Source: DASQBT01 sp963782495 (GTDB taxonomy: Bacteria; Pseudomonadota; Gammaproteobacteria; Burkholderiales; Thiobacillaceae). From it: a DNA stretch of 64,000 bases. A program made the position numbers and the translations under genes. Where the stretch lies: assembly GCA_963782495.1 (NCBI GenBank), contig CAWAJU010000006.1, positions 556,101 through 620,100 of the forward strand, given 5' to 3'. This document shows, piece after piece, positions 51,673 to 61,197 of this stretch (position 1 is its first letter; each line of letters starts with the position of its first letter). The notes beneath the pieces were generated by a model. That model was not told the DNA's origin and did no database searches. It saw only the letters and a program-made list of their open reading frames with translations.

Positions 51673-52919
51673 TCCGGTTCCTTGCATTCCTGGCGCTCAC
51701 ACTCGGGCTCGCGACACCTGTCCTGGCCCAGAACGCCAGCCAGGCCGAACTGGACAAACTGCGCATCCGGCTCAAGCAGCTGGAGCAACAATATCGGGAC
51801 AGCAAAGAAACCCAGGCAGACGCCACCGACGCGCTGCGCCAATCGGAAAAAGCCATCAGCGAAGCGCACCGCACATTGCGCGGACTCGAGCTGCAACAAC
51901 GGTCAACTCAGGCCACCCTGCAACAGACCAGGGAACAAAGCGCCGATCTCACTGCCCGCATTGCGAACCAGCAGCACAAGCTCTCCCAACTCCTGCGCAC
52001 CTTGTACCAGCACGGTCAGGGCGATAGCCTCAAAATGCTGCTGAACGGAGAGGATCCCAACCAGACCGCGCGCAATCTGCACTATTTAGGCGATCTGTCG
52101 CGTGCCCAGATGGCCTTGATCGACTCGCTGCGGGCCGACCTGTTCAAGCTTTCTGTCCTGCAGCAGACCGCTCAGTCAAAGAACCGTGAGCTGGAGAGGA
52201 TCAAGGCCGGCCAGCTTGCACAGCAGCAGGCGCTGAGCCGGGAAAGGCAATCCAGGCAGCAAGTGCTGCGGCAGATCTCGCGCCAGGTTCAGGCTCAACG
52301 CAAGGAGATCACCACGCTGCGGCGCAATGAACAGCGCTTGACCCAGCTGGTTGAAAGGCTTGCGGCGCTGATGGCCAAACGCGACGCTGAGCGGCGCCAG
52401 CGCGCGGCAGCCAGGGCGGCAGCCAGGACAAAACTTGAAGCAGGCAAGGTACCGGGATCGGGCGTCACGCAAGGCCCGGTTGGCGTCAACACTGAGGTTC
52501 CGGAAGCCGGTGAAGATGACGCTTCCGTGTTCGCGCACCTGAAAGGCCTGCTGCATTTGCCTGTCAAAGGGGAACTGATGAACCGCTTTGGCACTCCACG
52601 TGAAGAGGGCGGACCAAGTTGGAAAGGCGTGTTCATACGCGCGGCGGCCGGGACGGAAGTTCGCGCGGTGGCGACCGGCCGGGTGGTGTTTGCGGACTGG
52701 CTCAGGGGATTCGGCAACCTGATCATTCTTGACCATGGTCAAGGCTACATGAGCCTGTACAGCAATAATGAAAGCCTGTATAAGCAGGCGGGTGATGCCG
52801 TTAAAACCGGTGACGCGGTGGCGAGTGTTGGCAACAGCGGCGGCCAGGCGGAACCAGGCGTTTATTTTGAACTGCGGTATAAAAGCCGTCCGATCAATCC
52901 TCTGGACTGGGTTAAGTAA
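51669..52919 (+). CDS. envC: Murein hydrolase activator EnvC-like (M23/LytM family)
   Basis: A 416-residue periplasmic protein that in relatives activates the amidases AmiA and AmiB at the division site. It has a signal peptide (RFLAFLALTLGLATPVLA), a long coiled coil (about 25-250, rich in Gln, Leu, Arg and Glu), and a C-terminal LytM domain (ATGRVVFADWLRGFGNLIIL, GQGYMSLYSNNESLYKQAGD, SGGQAEPGVYFELR). The zinc-binding histidines of active M23 peptidases are missing, as in EnvC, so it is an activator rather than an enzyme. GTG start within the gpmI stop. Confidence 0.92.
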   Translation: MIRFLAFLALTLGLATPVLAQNASQAELDKLRIRLKQLEQQYRDSKETQADATDALRQSEKAISEAHRTLRGLELQQRSTQATLQQTREQSADLTARIANQQHKLSQLLRTLYQHGQGDSLKMLLNGEDPNQTARNLHYLGDLSRAQMALIDSLRADLFKLSVLQQTAQSKNRELERIKAGQLAQQQALSRERQSRQQVLRQISRQVQAQRKEITTLRRNEQRLTQLVERLAALMAKRDAERRQRAAARAAARTKLEAGKVPGSGVTQGPVGVNTEVPEAGEDDASVFAHLKGLLHLPVKGELMNRFGTPREEGGPSWKGVFIRAAAGTEVRAVATGRVVFADWLRGFGNLIILDHGQGYMSLYSNNESLYKQAGDAVKTGDAVASVGNSGGQAEPGVYFELRYKSRPINPLDWVK

Positions 52920-54335
52920 ATGAAAGGGCAATTCCGTAAGCTGGCTTTGGTGGGCCTTGCAGGCGCGCTTATTGGCGTGGGCGTCACTCTCAACTATTCC
53001 GCCGTGGCGGACAAGGAAGCGGTCGCGCCGCTGCCGATTGAAGAGTTGCGGGCATTTACCGATGTGTTCGCACGTATCAAGAGTGATTATGTGGACCCGG
53101 TCGATGACAAGAAACTGATCAACGGCGCCATCAACGGCATGCTCTCCGACCTTGATCCGCACTCGACCTACCTGGATCAGGAGGGGTTCAAGGAATTGCA
53201 GGTGGGCACGCAGGGCGAGTTTGGCGGCCTGGGCATAGAAGTCGGCATGGAAGACGGTTTTGTCAAGGTGGTGTCGCCGATTGAGGATACGCCTGCCTAC
53301 AAGGCCGGGCTGAAGACCGGCGACCTGATCGTCAAGCTTGACGATACCCCGGTCAAAGGCATGTCACTCAACGACGCGGTCAAGCGCATGCGCGGCAAAC
53401 CCGGCACCCAGATCACGCTGATGGTGTCGCGCAAGAGTGAAGCCAAGCCCTTTACCGTTACCATCACCCGTGCAGTCATCAAGATCAAGAGCGTCAAATC
53501 CAAGCTGGTCGAACCGGGCTATGGTTATGTGCGCGTGACGCAGTTCCAGGAACACACCGGAGAATTGCTGGTAGACGCGCTGCAGAAGCTCTACAAGGAC
53601 AACAAGGAACCGCTCAAGGGTCTGGTGCTGGACTTGCGCAATGACCCGGGCGGCCTGCTGAACGGCGCAGTGGCGGTTTCAGCCGCTTTCCTCAAGCCTG
53701 ATGTGCTGGTTGTCTACACTGACGGGCGCAGTGACGACGCCAAGATGCGGCTCACGGCCAGCCGCGAGAACTACCTGCGGCCGACCCAGCCTGATTTCAT
53801 GAAGAATTTGCCCGATGGAGTCAAGACAGTACCCATGGTGGTCCTGGTCAATGGTGGTTCGGCGTCGGCGTCCGAAATCGTCGCGGGTGCCTTGCAGGAC
53901 CACAAGCGGGCAATCCTGATGGGTACCCAGACCTTTGGCAAGGGATCGGTACAGACCATCCTGCCGCTGGGCAATGGTTCGGCCATCAAGCTCACCACCG
54001 CGCGTTACTTCACTCCTTCCGGGCGTTCCATTCAGGCCAAGGGCATTGTCCCGGATATCCTGGTGGAAGACCCTGCCAATCCCAGCGACGACGGATTCGG
54101 CGTGCGCGAAGCGGATCTGGAGGGACACCTCGCCAATCCCCAGGGCGGGAGCGAAGACAAGACTCCGATAGAACAAAATGACCAGAAGGCGCCCAAACCT
54201 GAGAAGCAGGACAGGGATAAATCCATCGAGAAGAGAGTTCCGCTCGAACCCGGAGAAATCGTCTCGAAGAACGATTACCAATTGAATCAGGCGCTCAATC
54301 TGCTCAAAGGGCTGAACATCGTTCGCGCGCAATAG
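52920..54335 (+). CDS. ctpA: Carboxy-terminal processing protease (S41 family)
   Basis: A 471-residue periplasmic or membrane-anchored protease. The N-terminal helix (LALVGLAGALIGVGVTLNYS) is a signal anchor. DPHSTYL precedes a PDZ domain (GGLGIEVGMEDGFVKVVSP, AGLKTGDLIVKLDD). The catalytic core has VLDLRNDPGGLL, NGGSASASEIVAGALQD with the nucleophile serine in the block 314-318, and GTQTFGKGSVQ with the base Lys341. The C-terminal tail is charged (EQNDQKAPKPEKQDRDKSIE). It starts right after the envC stop. In relatives this family trims envelope hydrolases, which fits the envC pairing. Confidence 0.93.
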   Translation: MKGQFRKLALVGLAGALIGVGVTLNYSAVADKEAVAPLPIEELRAFTDVFARIKSDYVDPVDDKKLINGAINGMLSDLDPHSTYLDQEGFKELQVGTQGEFGGLGIEVGMEDGFVKVVSPIEDTPAYKAGLKTGDLIVKLDDTPVKGMSLNDAVKRMRGKPGTQITLMVSRKSEAKPFTVTITRAVIKIKSVKSKLVEPGYGYVRVTQFQEHTGELLVDALQKLYKDNKEPLKGLVLDLRNDPGGLLNGAVAVSAAFLKPDVLVVYTDGRSDDAKMRLTASRENYLRPTQPDFMKNLPDGVKTVPMVVLVNGGSASASEIVAGALQDHKRAILMGTQTFGKGSVQTILPLGNGSAIKLTTARYFTPSGRSIQAKGIVPDILVEDPANPSDDGFGVREADLEGHLANPQGGSEDKTPIEQNDQKAPKPEKQDRDKSIEKRVPLEPGEIVSKNDYQLNQALNLLKGLNIVRAQ

Positions 54336-54417
54336 CCTATGGCAGGGGCCGCGTCCCGAGCTTGCGCTTTGCGGGCTCGGGCGCGATACTGAGTTAAAGC
54401 TGGCCTCGGGATCAAAC

Positions 54418-54813
54418 ATGCTGCCCACCGACCTGGACAAGAATCGCGAAATCGTTTTTCATGCTTTGCCGGAAGGACAAGCGGAAAGGGCTCGTCAGTT
54501 GCTTCACGGGCTGGACGGCATCCACGCCGAGATCGGTGACCGGCCCACCGTGCTGAACATCCGTTACAGCATCGTTTACTACACCCTGGAAGGCCTGGAG
54601 ACCGCCTTGAGCGAGCAGGGATTCCATCTGGACAACAGCCTGATGTCCAAGTTCAAGCGCGCGCTGGCTTACTTCATGGAAAGTGTGCAGCGCGAAAATC
54701 TCACCGCCAACAAGCCCGACGCCAAATCCCAGCAAATCTTCATGAAGGTCTATGAGCAGCACCTGCATGGAGACAAGGATGAAACCCCGGAAGAATGGCG
54801 GGCCTACAAGTGA
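54418..54813 (+). CDS. Conserved hypothetical protein
   Basis: I do not recognise a named family. It has 131 residues, no signal peptide and no membrane segment, so it is probably cytoplasmic. The middle (TVLNIRYSIVYYTLEGLETA, then LSEQGFHLDNSL) looks like the beta-alpha-beta part of a ferredoxin-like or HMA-type fold, without the CxxC metal site. The C-terminal half is charged and helical. It lies between ctpA and the moeB/thiF-type gene, with 82 and 99 bases of space. A weak stem (54355-54361 with 54375-54381) precedes it. Confidence 0.7.
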   Translation: MLPTDLDKNREIVFHALPEGQAERARQLLHGLDGIHAEIGDRPTVLNIRYSIVYYTLEGLETALSEQGFHLDNSLMSKFKRALAYFMESVQRENLTANKPDAKSQQIFMKVYEQHLHGDKDETPEEWRAYK

Positions 54814-54912
54814 CGGTCGCGGCCTGTCGGCGGTGCCGGCCATAAGCGTCAAACCTGTCTAATTGCAGGGACTTGCACGCGTTTCCCTGTCTTGTCTGCC
54901 CGCACTGTACAA

Positions 54913-55689
54913 ATGAACGACGACCAGCTGCTGCGTTATAGCCGGCACGTGCTGTTGCCCCAGGTTGGTATCGAAGGCCAGGAGAAAATCAACGGTGCTT
55001 CGGTGCTGGTGGTGGGCGCAGGCGGACTGGGCTGCCCCGCCGCGCTGTATCTGGCTGCAAGCGGCGTCGGCAAACTCCTGATCGCGGATGGCGACCGGGT
55101 CGATCTCACCAACCTGCAACGCCAGATCGGTCATCAAACCCAATCCATAGGCCGCAACAAGGCAAATTCCCTGAGCGAAACCGCCGGCGCGATCAATCCG
55201 ACGGTGGAACTCGTCGCCTTGCCCAGACGGCTTGAAGGGGATGAACTCGGACAAGCAGTGGCCGCCGTCGACGTCGTGGTGGACTGCTGCGATAATTTCG
55301 CCACCCGACATGCGGTTAACCGCGCCTGTGTGGCGGCGGGCAAGCCGCTGGTGAGCGGCGCAGCCATCGGGTTTTCCGGGCAACTGGCGGTGTTCGATGC
55401 GCGCGCCGCCGCCAGCCCCTGCTACGCCTGCCTGTTCCCCGAGCACGGCGTGGAAGAAGAAGTGCGCTGCGCCGATGCGGGCGTGTTCTCGCCCCTGGTG
55501 GGCGTGATCGGCAGCCTGCAGGCGCTCGAAGCGCTGAAATTGATGGCCGGCGTGGGCCCGTCCATGAGCGGCCGGCTGCTGCTATTCGACGGGCGCGCCA
55601 CTTCCATGCGGGAGGTCAGGGTGCCCAGGGACGCGGCATGCGCCGTGTGCGGGGATACTACCCCAGCAAGATCGCCAACTGTGCGCTGA
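54913..55689 (+). CDS. moeB: MoeB/ThiF-family adenylyltransferase
   Basis: An E1-like enzyme that adenylates the C-terminal Gly-Gly of a small sulfur carrier (MoaD or ThiS). It has 258 residues from the ATG at 54913. Visible: QLLRYSRHVLLPQVGIEGQE, the nucleotide loop VVGAGGLGCPAALYLA, the catalytic DRVDLTNLQRQIGH, VDCCDNFATRHAVN, and two zinc-type pairs (CYAC and CAVC). Sequence alone does not separate MoeB from ThiF; the symbol is the more common name in this context. The end overlaps slmA by 32 bases, convergent. Confidence 0.85.
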   Translation: MNDDQLLRYSRHVLLPQVGIEGQEKINGASVLVVGAGGLGCPAALYLAASGVGKLLIADGDRVDLTNLQRQIGHQTQSIGRNKANSLSETAGAINPTVELVALPRRLEGDELGQAVAAVDVVVDCCDNFATRHAVNRACVAAGKPLVSGAAIGFSGQLAVFDARAAASPCYACLFPEHGVEEEVRCADAGVFSPLVGVIGSLQALEALKLMAGVGPSMSGRLLLFDGRATSMREVRVPRDAACAVCGDTTPARSPTVR

Positions 55690-56230
55690 CATCCATTGTC
55701 GGATCGCGGCTGAAGCCGTTCTTGGCGAACTGGTGCCAGCGTCCCAACACAAAGCAGATCAGCAAATTGGCCAACGGATGGGCATCCGTATCCGCGCCCG
55801 GCCGGGCGAAGCGCAGGCACTGTCGAAGCTGGGCTTCGAGCCGGTCGATCAACTGATTGATGCGCTTTTGCAGGCGCGGATCTTCATTGACCAGCGCATC
55901 GCCAATCAGCACCCGGGTCATGCCGGGATTCTTCTTCGCAAACCCGAGCAGCATGTTCACGATTGCTTCAATCTGTTCCGCGGGTTCGGACGTTTCGCCG
56001 GTGATTTTGGTGATCAGGGAGAACAGGGTCTGCTCGATGAATTCGATCAGACCTTCGTACATTTGCGCCTTGCTGGCGAAATGGCGGTAGAGCGCGGCCT
56101 CGGAAACATCCAGCCGTTTCGCCAGGGCCGCCGTGGTGATTTTTTCCGGACTGGGCTGTTCCAGCATCGAAGCCAGGGTCTGCAGAATCTGCAAACGCCG
56201 CTCGCCGGGTTTCCTGGCCGCTGCGCCCAT
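55658..56230 (-). CDS. slmA: Nucleoid occlusion factor SlmA (TetR family)
   Basis: A DNA-binding protein that blocks FtsZ ring formation over the nucleoid. It has 190 residues from the ATG at 56228-56230, which has a GGGAGAG ribosome site. The helix-turn-helix is ITTAALAKRLDVSEAALYRHF and the family block KAQMYEGLIEFIEQTLFSLI follows. RVLIGDALVNEDPRLQKRI and HPLANLLICFVLGRWHQFAK are typical of SlmA and not of general TetR regulators. The open frame reaches further upstream, but without likeness. Confidence 0.92.
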   Translation of the reverse strand: MGAAARKPGERRLQILQTLASMLEQPSPEKITTAALAKRLDVSEAALYRHFASKAQMYEGLIEFIEQTLFSLITKITGETSEPAEQIEAIVNMLLGFAKKNPGMTRVLIGDALVNEDPRLQKRINQLIDRLEAQLRQCLRFARPGADTDAHPLANLLICFVLGRWHQFAKNGFSRDPTMDVSAQLAILLG

Positions 56231-56686
56231 GATCTCTCCCGTATACCGATTGTTATTGACAGTCTCGATCGGGCATTGACCAGCTCCCGAACGGCACCTC
56301 AAGCATTCTATCATTGTGAGTACTCGCTAGGGTTGCAAACGAGGCGGCTGGGGGACCTGAGAATTACTACCCGAGGCTCGGGCAATTTGGTTTTCCGGGT
56401 TCCTGGTGCACATTCCGGAAGCCCGGTCCGCGCTTCCTTTCGGCCGCGCTGCTGGCGGCGCACACGGAACCTCGCCAGTTTGGGGTGCCGGGCCAACTGC
56501 GTGTCAACGCGCTGATCTTCGATCCGGCGCTGGATCACGAACATCGCACCGCAGCCTGATTGAAGCTCGGCATGATTGCCCGCACAGGTGTAAGCTCGCA
56601 TGCGCCCGCCATCGAGACCGGCCCTGCAACGTGTATTCTCTGCCCCTTGATGGCTTCCCTGTTATTGCCAGCAAGGAGAGCGCGCG
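56231..56686. other. Region without a supported gene
   Basis: The 456 bases between divergent slmA and the PtsN-like gene hold no gene I can support. On the plus strand one frame ends FLSAALLAAHTEPRQFGVPG, LRVNALIFDPALDHEHRTAA and a TGA near 56560; it has protein-like composition but no start or known family. An AAGGAG at 56673-56678 is the ribosome site of the next gene. Confidence 0.4.
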
Positions 56687-57151
56687 TTGAGCCGCATCGC
56701 TAAGCTTCTGATCCCCGCCAACATCTTTCTCGATGCGGACCTGAGCGGAAAACGCCAGCTATTCGAAAAGATCGGCCTGCTCCTGGAGCAACGCCACGGG
56801 CTTTCCCACGACTTCATCACCCGGGGCCTGCTGCGCCGCGAGAAGGCCGGTTCGACCGGACTGGGCCAGGGCGTTGCCATTCCCCATGCCAGATTCAATG
56901 GCCTGGCCCAGTCCCAGGCGGTTTACCTGCGCCCTTTGCAACCCATGGCATACAACGCGCCGGACAACATGCCGGTCACCGACATCCTGGTGCTGCTGGT
57001 GCCGGAACCGCCCAGCCCGGAGCATCTGGAAATCCTCGCCGAAGCCGCGCGCCTGTTCTCGGACGCCGACTTTCGCGCGCGCTTGCGTGCCTGCACCGAC
57101 GCTGCCGGAGTGATCAGGCTGTTCGATACCTGGATCGCGCCCGGAGTCTGA
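56687..57151 (+). CDS. PtsN-like PTS EIIA domain protein (fructose/nitrogen family)
   Basis: A 154-residue EIIA domain like PtsN (EIIA-Ntr). The phosphorylated histidine is His67 in GQGVAIPHARF; DILVLLVPEPPSPEHLEILA and ARLFSDADFRARL are typical. It starts with TTG, supported by a strong AAGGAG ribosome site 8 bases before it. True ptsN usually lies by rpoN and hprK; this copy stands alone between slmA and ratA, so it may be a second EIIA. It might join the regulatory phospho-relay with the EI and HPr encoded at 29934-31929; that is inference. Confidence 0.85.
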   Translation: MSRIAKLLIPANIFLDADLSGKRQLFEKIGLLLEQRHGLSHDFITRGLLRREKAGSTGLGQGVAIPHARFNGLAQSQAVYLRPLQPMAYNAPDNMPVTDILVLLVPEPPSPEHLEILAEAARLFSDADFRARLRACTDAAGVIRLFDTWIAPGV

Positions 57152-57170
57152 CAGGCCGGCAGACGGCAGC

Positions 57171-57620
57171 TCATGCGCCGAACAGCAAGCGGGCGCGCGC
57201 GGCGAAAGCATCGAGCGTCCGCGCGGCGGACTTTGCCAACAAATAGCCGGCGATTCCGGCGGCGAACCGCGATGGCGGCGTCAGTTCCAGGTGGAACGCC
57301 ACCCGGCTCCCGGCGGCGTCCGGCGCGAAGCCCCAGCGCACCTGCAGATCGCCCAGCATGTCCTGGCGCGAGCGCACGACAATGGAATCCGGCCGGCGCA
57401 GCGTTGCCACCGCGCTCAGTTTGAATTCGATGAACGCGAGGCCGATCACCTGATCGACAAACAACGTGTCGCCATCGCGCGCGTGGATGCGCACCTGGCG
57501 GTACTCCTGGAGGAATTCGGGATAGCGCTCGACGTCCGCAACCAGGTCGAACATGCGCTCCGGCGCATAGGGCAGAATGGCGGACTGCGCGTAGCGGATC
57601 GCCTTCCCCTCATCTCCCAT
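57171..57620 (-). CDS. RatA-like START-domain protein
   Basis: A 149-residue protein of the RatA/coenzyme Q-binding START-like family (polyketide cyclase-type fold). The pattern SAILPYAPERMFDLVADVER, YPEFLQEYRQVRI and FIEFKLSAVATLRRPDSI fits. In E. coli the relative RatA was described as a ribosome-associated protein, while eukaryotic COQ10 binds ubiquinone, so the role here is open. No SmpB or RnfH neighbour is present. Start at the ATG 57618-57620, with a GGAGG ribosome site. Confidence 0.75.
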   Translation of the reverse strand: MGDEGKAIRYAQSAILPYAPERMFDLVADVERYPEFLQEYRQVRIHARDGDTLFVDQVIGLAFIEFKLSAVATLRRPDSIVVRSRQDMLGDLQVRWGFAPDAAGSRVAFHLELTPPSRFAAGIAGYLLAKSAARTLDAFAARARLLFGA

Positions 57621-57833
57621 CAACACGACCTCCTGACAAGACCCCGGGCAGAATCGCCGGTCTAAGCCTGCATAATGCCCAAAAAACCCAAGCCTGCATG
57701 AGGAAATGGTTTTTCTGCACACTTGTTGGACAGTTAGGGCATGATTGCATCTGCGTCAGTGGATGTATGCGGTCTGAGAACACAGCCCATAGGGGGCGTG
57801 ACGCCGCGGGACGGATTTTTGAGGAGTTTCTAT

Positions 57834-58193
57834 ATGGGAACGAAGTTATACGTGGGCAACCTGGGTTATGGGGTCAAGAGCAACGACCTGGAAACGCTGT
57901 TTGCCGCTCATGGCACGGTACGCTCGGCCGAAGTGATCACGGATCGCGCCAGCGGCCAGTCCAAGGGTTTTGGCTTTGTCGAGATGGGCAGCGAGCAGGA
58001 AGCGAAGGCGGCGATCGCGGCCCTCAACGGCAAGGAAATGGAAGGCCGCAATCTGACTGTCAATGAGGCCCGTCCCAAGGAAGCGGGCGGCGGTGGCGGA
58101 CGCGGCGGCTACGGCGGTGGCGGCGGCGGTGGCGGACGCGGCGGCTACGGCGGTGGCGGCGGTGGTGGCGGTGGTGGCGGGCGCCGCTACTAG
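57834..58193 (+). CDS. Glycine-rich RRM RNA-binding protein
   Basis: A 119-residue protein with one RRM domain (RNP2 LYVGNL at 5-10 and RNP1 KGFGFVEM at 44-51) and a tail of RGGYGGGG units that ends RRY. Such proteins occur in cyanobacteria and many Proteobacteria, often induced by cold; the target RNAs are unknown. A GAGGAG ribosome site precedes the ATG at 57834. The nucleotide sequence of the tail is highly repetitive, so its length may vary between strains. It stands alone. Confidence 0.92.
   Translation: MGTKLYVGNLGYGVKSNDLETLFAAHGTVRSAEVITDRASGQSKGFGFVEMGSEQEAKAAIAALNGKEMEGRNLTVNEARPKEAGGGGGRGGYGGGGGGGGRGGYGGGGGGGGGGGRRY
58081..58190 (+). repeat. GC-rich tandem coding repeat in the RRM protein tail
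   Basis: Two near-identical copies of a segment reading GGCGGACGCGGCGGCTACGG are embedded in runs of GGCGGT and GGTGGC. They encode the RGGYGGGG tail. Slippage or unequal recombination would change the number of glycines without a frame change. Confidence 0.85.
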
Positions 58194-58449
58194 AAGCCTC
58201 GATTCAATTCGCCGCGCGCAGTCGCGCGGCGCCGCTGAGCTTTCTGCCGGCCTGCAAAGGGTCGCATAAGGCGCAGGTCCGCGGTTGCGCGGCAGGGCGT
58301 GGGGCGCGCCCGGATCGCGCCCACTCAAATCCCAAGCAGGCGTGGAATGAGCGTCTCACGCCTGTCCCCAAGGCTGAGCCTGATTTGCGCTAGCAAATCA
58401 TTTAAAGGTGCTACCCTGTCGGGGTCCGTTATCCGCCTTGGATCCTCAC

Positions 58450-61182
58450 ATGACCAAGTCCCCTGCGCGACCCCGAAAAGCCAAACCGACCACAGAAGCA
58501 AAGAAGAGCCGCGCGCCTGTCACGGCCACCAAGACTCCCAAGACGCCCGTCAAGCGCGCCATCCAGCCCGCGGCCAAGCCCGCCAAACCTCGCAAGACGG
58601 CCGCAGTGGCCGAGCAAAAGCCTCAGCCCGCGGCGGAAGAATTTCCCATCGTCGGCATCGGCGCCTCGGCGGGCGGCCTGGAGGCCCTTGAGCAATTCCT
58701 CGCGCACGCGCCGCCGGCCAGCGGCATGGCCTACATCGTCATCCAGCACCTGGATCCGAACCGCAAGGGCATGATGCCCGAACTGCTGCAGCGCACCACC
58801 CGCATGAAGGTAGCGCAGGCGGCAGACAACATGCTCGTGGAACGCGATCACGTCTATGTGATTCCGCCCAACATGGACATGTCGCTACTGCAGGGCGTGC
58901 TTCATCTGTTCGAATTCCACGAGCCACGTGCGCAGCGCCTGCCGATCGATTTCTTCTTTCGCAGCCTGGCTGTCGACCGCCGGCACTTCGCCATTGGCGT
59001 GGTCCTTTCCGGCATGGGGTCGGACGGCACCCTGGGACTGCGCGCCATCAAGGAGAACGCCGGCCTGGCCCTGGCGCAGGATCCGGCCAGCGCCCGTTTC
59101 GACGCCATGCCGCGCAGCGCCATCGAGGCCGGATTGGCGGACATCGTCGCGCCGGCGGAAGATCTGCCCAGCCGCATCATCACCTATTTTCATCACGCAC
59201 CTTTCGCGGTGCGCCCGGATGCCGAACTGGAAAGCGTCGACGCGCATGGCTCCCTGGACAAGATCCTGGTCGTGCTGCGCATGCACACCGGCCACGATTT
59301 TACCCTCTACAAGAAGTCCACCCTCTACCGCCGCATCGAGCGCAGGATGGGCATCCACCAGATCGACCGGATCCCCACCTATGTCCGCTTCCTGCGCGAG
59401 AACCCGGCCGAGCAGGACCTGCTGTTCAAGGAACTGCTGATCGGCGTCACCGGCTTCTTCCGCGACCCCGAGGCCTGGGAAGTGTTGAAGACCCTGGTCC
59501 TGCCCGAGCTGTTTGCTGCCGTCCCGTCCGGCCGGATGCTGCGTGCCTGGGTGGCGGGCTGCTCCACCGGCGAAGAAGCCTATTCCCTGGCCATCCTGTT
59601 CAGGGAAGCGCTGGAAGAGTTACGGCCGCAAGGTCGCTTCACGCTGCAGATCTATGCCACCGACCTGGACCGCGCGGCGATCGAGAAGGCCCGACTGGGC
59701 CACTATCCGTCCAACATCGCGGCCGACGTCTCGCCCGAGCGCATCAACCGCTACTTCACGTCGGACGAGAGCGGCTATCGGGTGGCCAAGGAGATCCGCG
59801 AGATGGTGATCTTCGCGCCGCAGAACCTGATCATGGATCCGCCCTTTACCAAGCTGGACATCCTTTCCTGCCGCAACCTGCTGATCTACCTGGGGCCGGA
59901 GCTGCAGAAGAAACTGATTCCGCTGTTCCAGTACAGCCTCAATCCGGGCGGCATCCTGTTCCTCGGCAGCGCCGAAACGATCGGCAGCTACACCGACCTG
60001 TTCGCCCCGGTGGACGCCAAGGCGCGGCTTTACCGGCGCTCCGAAGTCTCGCTGCGCATGGGTGAAGTGGAGTTTCCCACCAAGCTGTTTGCCGCCGCCG
60101 AGGGCGGCATGCCCGACGGGGCCCGCCCCCCGCCGGTGGTCAACCTGCAGGCGGTCGCGGAAAAGCTGTTGCTGCGCAGCTATTCGCCGCCGGCGGTGCT
60201 GGTCAATCCCAAGGGCGACATCGTCTACATCAACGGGCGCACCGGCAAGTACCTGGAACCCGCGTCCGGCAGGGCCAACTGGAACATCCTGGCGATGGCC
60301 CGCGTCGATCTGCGCCACGAACTGGCCGCCGCCATGCAGCGTGTTCAGCAGGAGCGGGGCCCGGTCACGGTGCGCGGCATCAGGCTGGACGGCAATGGCC
60401 ATCCGCTTTACCTGGACCTGGTGCTGGAAGCGCTGGAGGAACCGGTCGCACTCTCCGGCATGATCATCGTGGTGTTCCATGAGCAACCGCCTCCTGAGCT
60501 ACCGAAGCAGAAGCGCGGCGGGCCGCACGCCAGCGCAAGCGCCCAGCGCGTGGCGGAGCTGGAAACGGAAGCGCAACACCTGCGCGAACAACTGCAGATC
60601 ACTCGTGAGGAGATGCAGAGTTCGCAGGAAGAACTCAAGTCCTCCAATGAGGAATTGCAATCCACCAACGAGGAACTGCAATCCACCAACGAGGAGCTCA
60701 CCACCTCCAGGGAAGAGATGCAGTCGCTGAACGAGGAACTGCAGACCGTCAACGCCGAACTGCAGAACAAGGTCGAGGAATTGTCGCGCGCCAGCGATGA
60801 CCTGAAGAACCTGCTCAACAGCACCGACATCGCCATCATCTTCCTCGACAACGAGCTGCGCGTGCGCAGCTTTACGGATTCCGCCGTGCGTCTCATCAAA
60901 TTGATCCCAAGCGATGTGGGGCGGCCCATGAGCGACATCGTGAGCGAGCTGGAATACCCGCAGATGCAGGCCGACGCCAAGGCGGTGTTGCGCAGCCTGG
61001 TCTATGTTGAGAAGGAGGTGCCCACCCGTGAAGGTCGCGTGTACATGGTGCGCATCATTCCCTACCGGACGACAACAAACGTGATTGATGGTGTGGTCTT
61101 TACCTTCGTCGACATTACCCGTGCAAAGAAAATGGAAGTCGATCTGCATGATGCATTGGCCAAGAATCTGCCGAAGTCGTGA
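58450..61182 (+). CDS. CheB-CheR fusion protein with C-terminal PAS domain
   Basis: A 910-residue signalling protein. After a Lys/Ala/Pro-rich start comes a CheB-type methylesterase with the catalytic triad Ser73 (VGIGASAGG), His100 (VIQHLDPN) and Asp192 (GMGSDGTLG), then a CheR-type methyltransferase (KSTLYRRIERRMGI, AWVAGCSTGEEAYSLAI, FTKLDILSCRNLLIYL), a long Glu/Gln/Ser-rich coiled coil (EELQSTNEELQSTNEEL), and a PAS domain. No receiver domain is present. No chemoreceptor or CheA gene is near. It probably forms a signalling pair with the histidine kinase gene 15 bases downstream. Confidence 0.92.
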   Translation: MTKSPARPRKAKPTTEAKKSRAPVTATKTPKTPVKRAIQPAAKPAKPRKTAAVAEQKPQPAAEEFPIVGIGASAGGLEALEQFLAHAPPASGMAYIVIQHLDPNRKGMMPELLQRTTRMKVAQAADNMLVERDHVYVIPPNMDMSLLQGVLHLFEFHEPRAQRLPIDFFFRSLAVDRRHFAIGVVLSGMGSDGTLGLRAIKENAGLALAQDPASARFDAMPRSAIEAGLADIVAPAEDLPSRIITYFHHAPFAVRPDAELESVDAHGSLDKILVVLRMHTGHDFTLYKKSTLYRRIERRMGIHQIDRIPTYVRFLRENPAEQDLLFKELLIGVTGFFRDPEAWEVLKTLVLPELFAAVPSGRMLRAWVAGCSTGEEAYSLAILFREALEELRPQGRFTLQIYATDLDRAAIEKARLGHYPSNIAADVSPERINRYFTSDESGYRVAKEIREMVIFAPQNLIMDPPFTKLDILSCRNLLIYLGPELQKKLIPLFQYSLNPGGILFLGSAETIGSYTDLFAPVDAKARLYRRSEVSLRMGEVEFPTKLFAAAEGGMPDGARPPPVVNLQAVAEKLLLRSYSPPAVLVNPKGDIVYINGRTGKYLEPASGRANWNILAMARVDLRHELAAAMQRVQQERGPVTVRGIRLDGNGHPLYLDLVLEALEEPVALSGMIIVVFHEQPPPELPKQKRGGPHASASAQRVAELETEAQHLREQLQITREEMQSSQEELKSSNEELQSTNEELQSTNEELTTSREEMQSLNEELQTVNAELQNKVEELSRASDDLKNLLNSTDIAIIFLDNELRVRSFTDSAVRLIKLIPSDVGRPMSDIVSELEYPQMQADAKAVLRSLVYVEKEVPTREGRVYMVRIIPYRTTTNVIDGVVFTFVDITRAKKMEVDLHDALAKNLPKS

Positions 61183-61197
61183 GCAACCGGGGGATCC

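Noticed and set aside
54355..54381. Stem-loop after ctpA as a rho-independent terminator
   Set aside because: The 7-bp stem has a 13-base loop and no T tract.
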